Part shown: one piece after another, positions 54,266-62,268 of the stretch
How positions within the stretch are numbered: the first letter of the stretch is position 1
Layout of the letters: each line of letters starts with the position of its first letter
From: Streptomyces sulfonofaciens
GTDB lineage: Bacteria; Actinomycetota; Actinomycetes; Streptomycetales; Streptomycetaceae
Assembly (NCBI RefSeq): GCF_014656295.1
Contig: NZ_BNCD01000030.1
Coordinates: forward strand, 1-64,000
Direction of reading: 5' to 3'
Length of the DNA: 64,000 bases
The notes under the pieces: generated by a model
The model's database searches: none
What the model was told of the DNA's origin: nothing
The model's input: the letters and a program-made list of their open reading frames with translations, nothing else
Translations under genes and position numbers: made by a program

Positions 54266-54408
54266 CCCGGCCTGCTCCCGGCCCACCCCCGCCCCCAGCC
54301 TGGCTTCCCTACCCGCTCCTCGGCGCGTTCCCCCGCGGGCGGAGCCGTTCGGGTGGGCCCGGCGCGCGCCGCCGTCACGGCGGGGTGGTGCGCTGATAAC
54401 GGTGAGGC

Positions 54409-56025
54409 ATGCCGCCGCTCACGCCCCGTCCCCCCGCGCTCCGACCTCGCGGCCGCCACACCGGCGCCGCCCTGCTCGCCGTCGTCGCGAGCGTCTGCCT
54501 CGTCGCCGCGGACGCGCCGTCGCCGGGTGGTGCGCTCGGCCTGGGCGACCGGCTCTACCCGCAGCTCGGCAACCCGGGCTACGACGTGCGCGCCTACGAT
54601 GTCTCGCTGACGTACCACGGCTCCAACACGACGCCGCTCACGGCCGTGACCAGCATCGAAGCCCGTGCCACCACGCCACTGGAGCGCATCAACCTGGACT
54701 TCTCGCACGGCCGGGTGCGCTCGGTGGAGGTCAACGGCGAACCCGCCCGGTTCGCGACCGCCAAAGAGGACCTGGTCGTCACACCCGTCACGGCCGTGCG
54801 CCGGGGCGGGCCGCTGCGCATCACCGTGCGGCACACCAGCGACCCCGTCCAGTGGAAGGGCGTCGAAGGCGGCTGGGTGCGCACCTCGGACGGCCTGGCC
54901 ATGGCCAACCAGGCGGACGCCGCGCACCGGGTGTTCCCGTGCAACGACCACCCGTCCGACAAGGCACGCTTCACCCTCCGCATCACCGCGCCCCGCGCCC
55001 TCACCGTGGTCGCGGGCGGCCTGCCCCTCAGCACCACGCGGCACGGCGCGACCACGACACGGGTGTTCCGCACCGCGCACCCCATGGCGACCGAACTCGC
55101 CCAGGTGAGCATCGGCCGCTCGACCGTCCTGCGCCGCAAGGGCCCGCACGGTCTGCCCGTCCGCGACGTGCTGCCCGCCCGGGACCGCGCCCTGCTCAGC
55201 CCCTGGCTGCGCAAGACACCCGGTCAACTGGCCTGGCTGGAGGGCAAGGTCGGCCGCTACCCCTTCGAGACGTACGGCCTGCTCGTCGCCGACGCACGGA
55301 CCGGTTTCGAGCTGGAGACCCAGACCCTGTCCCTCTTCGAACGCAGGCTCTTCGCCGGCACCGGCCCCGCCGCGTACCCGGTCTGGTACGTCGAGTCGCT
55401 CATGGTGCACGAGCTGGCGCACCAGTGGTTCGGCGACAGCGTCAGCCCCCGCACGTGGTCCGACCTCTGGCTGAACGAGGGGCACGCGACCTGGTACGAG
55501 GCCCTGTACGCCCAGGAGACGGCGCGGCAGTCCATGGCGGACCGCATGCGCACGGCCTACCTCCAGTCGGACCAGTGGCGTGCCGAGGGCGGTCCGCCCG
55601 CCGCCCCCAGGCCAGCGGAACCGGGCAGGAAGATCGGCATCTTCCGGCCGATCGTGTACGACGGCAGTGCCCTGGTGCTCTACGCGCTGCGGCAGCACAT
55701 CGGCACAGCCGCCTTCGAGCGCCTGGAGCGCGCCTGGGTGGGCGTCAACCGCGACGGCACGGCGACCACCGGCGACTTCGTACGCCTGGCCTCCGGGATC
55801 GCGGGGCGGGACCTGAACGGCTTCCTCCGGCCGTGGCTCTACGGCAGCAGGACGCCCGCCATGCCGGGCCATCCGCAGTGGCGCTCGGCGGCGCCCGGGA
55901 AGACGGGGTCCTCGAAGGGCTCGTCGCTGAAGGCCGCCGCCGCACGGCCGGGGCGGGGGCCGGCTCAGCAGGCGGACGGTCCTGCGCAGAGGCAGCGGCG
56001 GGGCGCCGGAGGGGAACACGGGTGA
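54409..56025 (+). CDS. Secreted M1-family metallopeptidase
   Basis: The 538-residue protein starts with a signal peptide (about 1-36; TGAALLAVVASVCLVAADA). The M1 fold follows: beta-rich N-domain, then the zinc site HELAHQW (His334, Glu335, His338) with the third ligand Glu357 in DLWLNEGHATW. The exopeptidase motif GAMEN is not present; its place is taken by GFELETQTLSLF, as in the short secreted actinobacterial subgroup. The C-terminal 50 residues are low complexity. ATG 54409 preceded by GGTGAGGC. It probably degrades peptides outside the cell. Confidence 0.9.
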   Translation: MPPLTPRPPALRPRGRHTGAALLAVVASVCLVAADAPSPGGALGLGDRLYPQLGNPGYDVRAYDVSLTYHGSNTTPLTAVTSIEARATTPLERINLDFSHGRVRSVEVNGEPARFATAKEDLVVTPVTAVRRGGPLRITVRHTSDPVQWKGVEGGWVRTSDGLAMANQADAAHRVFPCNDHPSDKARFTLRITAPRALTVVAGGLPLSTTRHGATTTRVFRTAHPMATELAQVSIGRSTVLRRKGPHGLPVRDVLPARDRALLSPWLRKTPGQLAWLEGKVGRYPFETYGLLVADARTGFELETQTLSLFERRLFAGTGPAAYPVWYVESLMVHELAHQWFGDSVSPRTWSDLWLNEGHATWYEALYAQETARQSMADRMRTAYLQSDQWRAEGGPPAAPRPAEPGRKIGIFRPIVYDGSALVLYALRQHIGTAAFERLERAWVGVNRDGTATTGDFVRLASGIAGRDLNGFLRPWLYGSRTPAMPGHPQWRSAAPGKTGSSKGSSLKAAAARPGRGPAQQADGPAQRQRRGAGGEHG

Positions 56026-56081
56026 GACCGAATGCCGGACATCCCGAGCGGTGACTACGGCAAGTGACGGCCTGGGCTGTC

Positions 56082-56123
56082 GGCCGGCCGCTGCCGGGCC
56101 GGCCGGCCCGGCAGCGGCCGGCC
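56082..56123. terminator. 42-bp perfect palindrome
   Basis: Bases 56082-56102 are the exact reverse complement of 56103-56123, giving 21-bp arms with no spacer, all G+C except one T-A pair. It lies 57 bp after the peptidase gene. As RNA it would form a very stable hairpin and probably ends transcription, though there is no T tract. The rest of the gap (to 56431) shows nothing else supportable. Confidence 0.7.
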
Positions 56124-56431
56124 CGCACCGTGCACCGCAAGGCCCTCGGCCGCCGAAGCGCGGTGCTCACGGGCCGCGGAAGCCGCGGTGGAAACCTGGT
56201 GACGAGACGCGCCGTTTCGTGCGACCATCAGGGAGTCGAGGACGCGGCCGACGGTCGCGGACGGTGAGCGGGCGGGGATGGAGCCCGTCGCCGCGGTCCA
56301 CCGGACCTCAGCCTCCCCGGCCCCTCGGCCCGGGTGGGCGCGGGAATCTTCCGGCCGCCCGGAGCGTTGTCAGCGGTGGTGGGAAGCCACGCGTCCCGCC
56401 GACGATCCCCTCCCTTCGACGTAAGGATCCA

Positions 56432-57925
56432 ATGACCTCCTCTTCTTCCCCTTCCCAGGCCGCGCAGCGCCTCGCGCAGAACCACCCCGAAGGACTTCGG
56501 GCCGATGCCCTGATGGAAGAGGACGTCGCCTGGAGCCATGAGATCGACAGCCTGAGGGACGGCGATCAGCTCGACCGTTCCGACCGGGCAGCCCTCCGTC
56601 GCGTCGCCGGCCTCTCGACGGAGCTGGAGGACGTCACCGAGGTCGAGTACCGGCAGCTCCGCCTGGAGCGGGTGGTGCTCGTCGGCGTGTGGACCTCCGG
56701 CACCCTGCTCGACGCGGAGAACTCCCTCGCCGAGCTGGCCGCCCTCGCGGAGACGGCGGGCGCCCTGGTGCTCGACGGCGTTATCCAGCGCCGCGACAAG
56801 CCCGACGCCGCCACGTACATCGGCTCGGGAAAGGCACAGGAGCTGCAGGAGCTGGTTCTGGAGACCGGTGCCGACACGGTCATCTGCGACGGTGAGCTCT
56901 CTCCCGGCCAGCTGATCCACCTGGAGGACGTGGTCAAGGTCAAGGTGATCGACCGGACGGCCCTGATCCTCGACATCTTCGCCCAGCACGCGAAGTCCCG
57001 TGAGGGCAAGTCGCAGGTGGCGCTGGCGCAGATGCAGTACATGCTGCCGAGGCTGCGCGGCTGGGGCCAGTCGATGTCCCGGCAGATGGGCGGCGGCAAG
57101 GGCGGTGGCCTCGCCACCCGTGGTCCCGGTGAGACCAAGATCGAGACGGACCGGCGGCGGATCCGCGAGAAGATGGCGAAGATGCGCCGGGAGATCGCGG
57201 AGATGAAGACCGGCCGCCAGATCAAGCGCCAGGAGCGGCGCAGGCACAAGGTCCCGTCGGTCGCCATCGCCGGTTACACCAACGCAGGGAAGTCGTCGCT
57301 GCTCAACCGTCTCACGGGCGCCGGCGTCCTGGTGGAGAACGCGCTGTTCGCCACCCTGGATCCGACCGTCCGCCGCGCGGAGACCCCGAGCGGGCGTCTG
57401 TACACGCTGGCCGACACCGTCGGGTTCGTCCGCCATCTGCCGCACGACCTCGTGGAGGCATTCCGCTCCACCATGGAGGAGGTCGGCGAGGCCGATCTCA
57501 TCCTGCACGTGGTCGACGGCGCCCACCCCATGCCGGACGAGCAGCTTGCGGCCGTGCGCTCGGTGATCCGCGACGTCGGGGCGACCGGCGTCCCCGAGAT
57601 CGTGGTGATCAACAAGGCGGACGCCGCGGACCCGCTCACCCTCCAGCGACTGCTGCGGGTCGAGAAGCGCGCCATCGCCGTGTCGGCGCGTACCGGTGCC
57701 GGAATCGAGGAGCTGCGCGGTCATATCGACGCCCTGCTGCCCCGGCCCAGCGTCGAGATCGAGGCCCTCGTGCCCTACACCCACGGCAAGCTCGTCGCCC
57801 GTGCCCACTCCGAGGGCGAGGTGATCTCCGAGGAGCACACCCCGGAGGGCACCCTCCTGAAGGTGCGGGTGCACGAGGAGCTGGCGGCGGACCTCGCACC
57901 GTACGTACCCGCGGGCCTGCACTGA
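56432..57925 (+). CDS. hflX: Ribosome-associated GTPase HflX
   Basis: The 497-residue protein has an N-terminal HflX domain (about 55-230; YIGSGKAQELQELV, DGELSPGQL, RLRGWGQSMSRQMGG), a linking coiled coil (about 232-265), and a G domain with P-loop GYTNAGKSSLLNRLT, G2/switch ATLDPTVRR, G3 DTVGFV and G4 NKAD. HflX splits stalled 70S ribosomes under stress. AAGGATCC before ATG 56432. Confidence 0.96.
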   Translation: MTSSSSPSQAAQRLAQNHPEGLRADALMEEDVAWSHEIDSLRDGDQLDRSDRAALRRVAGLSTELEDVTEVEYRQLRLERVVLVGVWTSGTLLDAENSLAELAALAETAGALVLDGVIQRRDKPDAATYIGSGKAQELQELVLETGADTVICDGELSPGQLIHLEDVVKVKVIDRTALILDIFAQHAKSREGKSQVALAQMQYMLPRLRGWGQSMSRQMGGGKGGGLATRGPGETKIETDRRRIREKMAKMRREIAEMKTGRQIKRQERRRHKVPSVAIAGYTNAGKSSLLNRLTGAGVLVENALFATLDPTVRRAETPSGRLYTLADTVGFVRHLPHDLVEAFRSTMEEVGEADLILHVVDGAHPMPDEQLAAVRSVIRDVGATGVPEIVVINKADAADPLTLQRLLRVEKRAIAVSARTGAGIEELRGHIDALLPRPSVEIEALVPYTHGKLVARAHSEGEVISEEHTPEGTLLKVRVHEELAADLAPYVPAGLH

Positions 57926-58147
57926 GGCCGGGGGCACCGGTGCCGAGGCTGCCGGTGGCGGGCTGGGAGCGCCCGTCCCAGGGAGCGCCGGTGCCGGGCT
58001 GAGGCGGCCGACGGCCCGTGCTCCCCGGCGCCGCCCGGGCCGCCGTCCGTGGCGTCTTGAGTCCTTGTGCGCCCCGGCCCGCGGCACCCGGACGCCCCGG
58101 CCCGTAGCACGCGGGCCAAGGCGGTTCGCCGGACCGACACCGGAACG

Positions 58148-58181
58148 ACGGCCCGCCTCCTGGGAGCAGGAGGCGGGCCGT
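58148..58181. terminator. Bidirectional terminator between hflX and protease gene
   Basis: ACGGCCCGCCTCCTG (58148-58162) and its exact complement (58167-58181) form a 15-bp stem with a 4-base loop, in the gap between hflX and the convergent protease gene. Confidence 0.9.
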
Positions 58182-58215
58182 CGCTCGTGTCAGGGCCGGA
58201 GCCGGTCGCTGCCGG

Positions 58216-59424
58216 TCACGAACCGCCGTACTTCTGGCTCATGGTGTCGTACACCTGCTTGGCGCCCTCGCCGAGCTGCGGACCGGCGAGCCAGCCGTTG
58301 GTGATCGGGCCGATCGAGGTGTTCGAGACCAGTTCGGTCTTCTTGCCCACGACCCGGAACCAGCCGCCGCCGGACGAGCCGCCCGTCATCGTGCAACCGA
58401 TCCGGTACATCGTCGGCTTGCTCGGGTCGATCGACAGCCGGCCGGGCCGATCGAGGCACTTGTACATCTTCTGGCCGTCGTACGGGGGAGCGGCCGGGTA
58501 GCCCCAGGCGCCCATGGTGCCCGCGCCGGACACCGACGGAGTCGAGAAGTCCACGTCGAGCGCGGCACCGACCGTCTCCTCCAGGGACTTGGAGCCCTGT
58601 TCCGGCTTCACGTGCAGCACCGCGTAGTCGTAGGGGGCGCCGTTGCCGCCGGTCTCACCGCCCTCGTTGATCCACTCGTTGGAGGTGGACGCCCAGTCCG
58701 CCCAGAACTTCCCGTAGGGGGCGACCTCCTGGTACGTGGCGTTCTGCAGGTCCGCCATCGACTTGCCCAGGTCGTTGTACGACGGGACGAACTCGATGTT
58801 GCGGTACCAGCCGCCGCCCGCACCGGCGTGCACGCAGTGGCCCGCCGTCCAGACCAGGTTGGACCTGCCCGGATGGCGCGGGTCCTTCACGACCGTGCCG
58901 GAGCAGACCATATGGCCCTCGGGGGAGTCGAAGAAGACCTTGCCGACCGGCGCGGCGTTCTCGTGGTAGGGGGTCTTCTCGGCCTGCGCGGGAACCGGCT
59001 GCGGCTCGGGGTCCGTGACGCCCTGGTCGGCCACCGCATCCTTGGAGACCGTCTTGGCCGGATCCTTGGCGGTCTTCATCCGCTCCGGCTTCCACAGGTC
59101 CTTGATGTATGGATTGACGAAGTCCTTGGCGTTACGAAGCCACTTGTCCTTGTTCCAGTTCTTCCAGCCGCCGTTCTTCCAGTGGTCGACGTCGATGCCG
59201 TGCTCCTTGAGGCGGCCCGCGAGGTCACCGGCGAGGTCGGAGCTGTTCGAGCCCGCGCCCGTGCCCTCGCTCTGCGCCGCGGCGGCGTCGGAGGTGCCGC
59301 CCGCATCGTCGGTGGAGCCGCCGCAGGCGGTGGCGGTGAGTGCCAGGGCCGCGACCAGTCCGGTGGCGGCGAGGACGGAGCGACGCCCTCGGCCGCGAGC
59401 GAAGGGCGGACGTATCGAACGCAT
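58216..59424 (-). CDS. Trypsin-like serine protease lipoprotein
   Basis: The 402-residue exported protein has a basic N-terminus, a hydrophobic stretch and the lipobox-like LTATACGG (Cys near residue 38), then an Asp/Ser/Gly linker and a Trp/Lys-rich region (HWKNGGWKNWNKDKW). The chymotrypsin-fold domain has His196 in TAGHCVH, Asp266 in YDYAVLH and Ser351 in TGGSSGGGW, so the triad is complete. ATG 59424 is used because the basic-hydrophobic signal starts there. It precedes (in genome position) a shortened paralogue on the same strand. The substrate is unknown; location is the outer face of the membrane. Confidence 0.92.
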   Translation of the reverse strand: MRSIRPPFARGRGRRSVLAATGLVAALALTATACGGSTDDAGGTSDAAAAQSEGTGAGSNSSDLAGDLAGRLKEHGIDVDHWKNGGWKNWNKDKWLRNAKDFVNPYIKDLWKPERMKTAKDPAKTVSKDAVADQGVTDPEPQPVPAQAEKTPYHENAAPVGKVFFDSPEGHMVCSGTVVKDPRHPGRSNLVWTAGHCVHAGAGGGWYRNIEFVPSYNDLGKSMADLQNATYQEVAPYGKFWADWASTSNEWINEGGETGGNGAPYDYAVLHVKPEQGSKSLEETVGAALDVDFSTPSVSGAGTMGAWGYPAAPPYDGQKMYKCLDRPGRLSIDPSKPTMYRIGCTMTGGSSGGGWFRVVGKKTELVSNTSIGPITNGWLAGPQLGEGAKQVYDTMSQKYGGS

Positions 59425-59664
59425 GGTGCTGTAACCCCCGAGGTGGTGTTGCCGTGTTGATGGATTGAGGAGTTGGTGTCCAGGATCGCGGGATTGTTGT
59501 GTCATGTACTTGTCAGTAACTGGGCGGGCCCGTACACCCCTGAACCGCGAGACCCCACTATGCCCGTGAGGCGCGGTGGGCACGGTCGCGGGGTACGGGC
59601 CGGGCCGGTGCCGACCTGGCCGGTGCGGCCGGCCGGGCCTTCGCCGGTCCGGGGACCGGGCATC

Positions 59665-60297
59665 CTACTTCCTGGCGTACTTCCTGCTCACCGCGGTGTA
59701 GACGCCCTCGGCCGCCTTGCCGAACCGCGGGCCGGCCGGCCGGCCGTTCGTCACCGGGCCGATCGAGGTGTTGGAGACCAGCGCGGGCCTGCCGTCCGCA
59801 CCCGTACCGATCCAGCCGCCACCGGACGAACCTCCCGTCATGGGACAGCCGATGCGGTACATCGTCGGGGCGGACCGCGCCGCCGAAAGCCGCCCGGGCC
59901 GGTCCGTGCACTGGTACAGCTTCTGGCCGTCGTACGGTGCCGCGGCCGGGTAGCCCTTGGCCGTCAACGAGGGGATCTCCGGCACCGCGGGAGCGCTGAA
60001 GTTCACCGGAAAGGATGAACCGACCGTCTCCTGGTCGGGGTCGAGGTCGATGCCGTGCCTGCGGAGCGCATCCGTGAGGCCGCTCGGCAGAGCGCCCCCG
60101 CCGCCACCCGCCCGGGACGCTCCGGCGCTCGCGCTCGCATCGCCGACCGCACCGTCGCCCGCGTCGTCATCACCCGGGCCGCAGGCCGTGGCCGTGAGCG
60201 CGAGGACCGCGCCCAGCGCGGCAACCGCCGCGGTCGGTGCTCCGCGGCGCGCACTCCTGCCCCGGCGAACGGCGAAGAGCGGGCGTATGGATGGCAT
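59665..60297 (-). CDS. Truncated protease paralogue lacking His and Asp of the triad
   Basis: The 210-residue lipoprotein starts like its neighbour (MPSIRPLFAVRRGR, LTATACG) and shares the piece RRHGIDLD. It then jumps to ETVGSSFPVNFS and continues with the C-terminal lobe KGYPAAAPYDGQKLYQC, IGCPMTGGSSGGGW and NTSIGPVTNG. Compared with the 402-residue protein about 190 residues are missing, including the parts with the catalytic His and Asp; the Ser loop remains. The frame is intact. It is most simply a tandem duplicate that has lost its protease core; it may serve as a binding protein or be decaying. Confidence 0.85.
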   Translation of the reverse strand: MPSIRPLFAVRRGRSARRGAPTAAVAALGAVLALTATACGPGDDDAGDGAVGDASASAGASRAGGGGGALPSGLTDALRRHGIDLDPDQETVGSSFPVNFSAPAVPEIPSLTAKGYPAAAPYDGQKLYQCTDRPGRLSAARSAPTMYRIGCPMTGGSSGGGWIGTGADGRPALVSNTSIGPVTNGRPAGPRFGKAAEGVYTAVSRKYARK

Positions 60298-60721
60298 CGT
60301 GGTGCTCCCCCTGGACCTCGGTGACGTGGCGGCTGCGCGCTGGGCGCCGGCAGGCGCCCCGGGCGCCGGACGGTGCCGCGCCCGCTCCCGGCCGGGCCCT
60401 GGTCGTCGCGCTGCCGCGTGGCGGCCAGGCCGGACGGCCGGCGCCGAGCGGTGCCCCACACTATGCCGGTGCTTGTTGGGGACGTTCCACGAGAGGGCAA
60501 CGGTTCCGTCACGGCGCCGGAGGGCGCCGGACATGCAACAGGGCGGCGCGGGACGGGGCGTCGGACCGGCATCGGACGGTGCCGGCGGACAAGGATCTTC
60601 CTCAGGGCCGTGATCCTCCGCCGCCACCGTCGTTGGTAGGGACAGGGCCCGCGGCCGCGCCCGGGCCCCGCTCGCCGCGCGCGGCGGGACGCGCCCAGTC
60701 CAGCGGGAGGACCGACAACCC
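60298..60721. other. Divergent control region before siderophore genes
   Basis: These 424 bp separate the truncated protease gene (minus) from the aminotransferase gene (plus). The region has imperfect GGCGCCGG inverted repeats (60345-60385 and around 60519-60530). I looked for an IdeR/DmdR iron box of the type TTAGGTTAGGCTAACCTAA and saw no match. No gene is supported. Confidence 0.45.
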
Positions 60722-62092
60722 ATGGCCGTGACCGGCTCTGCGCCCCCGGCGGCGACCGTCGCACACGAGGGGATCCTGCGCCGTCAGGCGGCGCGCGAGT
60801 CGGCGGCGCGCACCTACGCGCGCGCCCTGCCGATTGTGCCCGTGCGCGCACGCGGGCTGACGATCGAAGGCGCCGACGGCCGCCGCTACCTGGACTGCCT
60901 CTCGGGCGCGGGCACCCTCGCCCTCGGCCACAACCACCCGGTGGTGCTCAGAGCGATCCGCGCCGTCCTCGACTCGGGTGCACCCCTGCACGTGCTGGAT
61001 CTGGCCACACCCGTCAAGGACGACTTCGTCACGGAACTCTTCGCCACCCTTCCCCGCCCGCTGGCGGACCGCGCGCGCATCCAGTTCTGCGGGCCGGCAG
61101 GCACGGACGCGGTGGAGGCGGCGCTCAGCCTGGTGCGCACGGCGACCGGCCGCCGCGGTCTGCTCGCCTTCACCGGCGCCTACCACGGAATGACGGCCGG
61201 CGCCCTGAACGCCTCCGGCGGTGCCGACGACGTACGGGTGGCCCGCCTGCCCTATCCGCAGGACTACCGCTGCCCCTTCGGCGTCGGCGGCCCGCGCAGC
61301 GCGGAACTCGCGGCACGCTGGACCGAGGCACTGCTCGACGACCCCAAGTCGGGTGTGCGGGAACCCGCAGGGATGATCCTCGAACCGGTACAGGGAGAAG
61401 GCGGTGTCCTTCCTGCCCCGGACGACTGGCTGCGCCGGATGCGCGACATCACCGCGGCCCGCGGCATCCCGCTGATCGCGGACGAGGTGCAGACCGGTGT
61501 GGGGCGCACGGGCGCCTTCTGGGCCGTGGAGCACAGCGGCATCGTCCCGGACGTCATGGTGATGTCCAAGGCGATCGGGGGAAGCCTGCCGCTGGCCGTC
61601 GTCGTGTACCACGAGGACCTCGACGTCTGGCCGCCCGGCGCGCACGCCGGCACCTTCCGCGGCAACCAGCTCGCCATGGCCGCGGGCGCCGCGACCCTCG
61701 CCCACGTCCGTGAACACGGACTGGCGGAGCGCGCGGGGCTGCTGGGCGCGCGGATGGTCGGCGAGCTCCAGGGCCTGGCCGCGGCGCACCCCTGCATCGG
61801 CGACGTACGCGGCCGGGGCCTGATGATCGGCGTCGAACTCGTCGACCCGGAAGCGGAGGACACCACGGCGCCAGGGCCCCCGCCGGCCGCGCCCGCCCTC
61901 GCCCTCGCGGTGCAGCGCGCGTGCCTGCACCGCGGCCTGATCGTCGAACTCGGCGGCCGCCACTCCAGCGTCGTACGGCTGCTGCCGCCGCTCACCCTCA
62001 CCGACGAACAGGCCTCCGCCGTACTGGACCGCCTCGCCGACGCCATCGGTGCCGCCGCCCGCGCCCACCGGCCCGAGTCCACCCGCCCATGA
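60722..62092 (+). CDS. Diaminobutyrate--2-oxoglutarate aminotransferase
   Basis: The 456-residue class-III PLP aminotransferase shows the DABA/EctB-type pieces LSGAGTLALGHNHPVV, DSGAPLHVLDLATPVKDDF, FTGAYHGMTAGALNASGG and LIADEVQTGVGRTG. The Schiff-base Lys283 is in MSKAIGGSLP. It converts aspartate semialdehyde to L-2,4-diaminobutyrate, precursor of diaminopropane units of citrate-hydroxamate siderophores, or of ectoine. The IucA/IucC gene directly after it points to siderophore synthesis. GGGAGG lies 11 bases before ATG 60722. Stop overlaps an in-frame ATG of the next gene (ATGA). Confidence 0.93.
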   Translation: MAVTGSAPPAATVAHEGILRRQAARESAARTYARALPIVPVRARGLTIEGADGRRYLDCLSGAGTLALGHNHPVVLRAIRAVLDSGAPLHVLDLATPVKDDFVTELFATLPRPLADRARIQFCGPAGTDAVEAALSLVRTATGRRGLLAFTGAYHGMTAGALNASGGADDVRVARLPYPQDYRCPFGVGGPRSAELAARWTEALLDDPKSGVREPAGMILEPVQGEGGVLPAPDDWLRRMRDITAARGIPLIADEVQTGVGRTGAFWAVEHSGIVPDVMVMSKAIGGSLPLAVVVYHEDLDVWPPGAHAGTFRGNQLAMAAGAATLAHVREHGLAERAGLLGARMVGELQGLAAAHPCIGDVRGRGLMIGVELVDPEAEDTTAPGPPPAAPALALAVQRACLHRGLIVELGGRHSSVVRLLPPLTLTDEQASAVLDRLADAIGAAARAHRPESTRP

Positions 62093-62268
62093 GCCCGTCG
62101 CGCTTCCGCCGCTCCCCAGCGGTGCGGCGGTGTGCGCCGGGCACCCCGGCGCCCCTCCCGTCGCCGATCCGATCCCACCGGGAAAGGCCCGATCAGCAGG
62201 ACGGCCCGGCCGCCGCCAAGCCACCAGCCGGCGTCCGTCGCACGCGAACGACCTCCAAGGAAGCACTC

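Noticed and set aside
53482..56019. Long minus-strand open frame opposite rshA end and the M1 peptidase
   Set aside because: Shadow frame: the + strand carries the HELAH...E zinc site and the ACT domain; no domain is seen in the reverse product.
60298..60721. IdeR/DmdR iron box before the siderophore genes
   Set aside because: Expected from gene function, but no 19-bp TTAGGTTAGGCTAACCTAA-like sequence could be found by eye.
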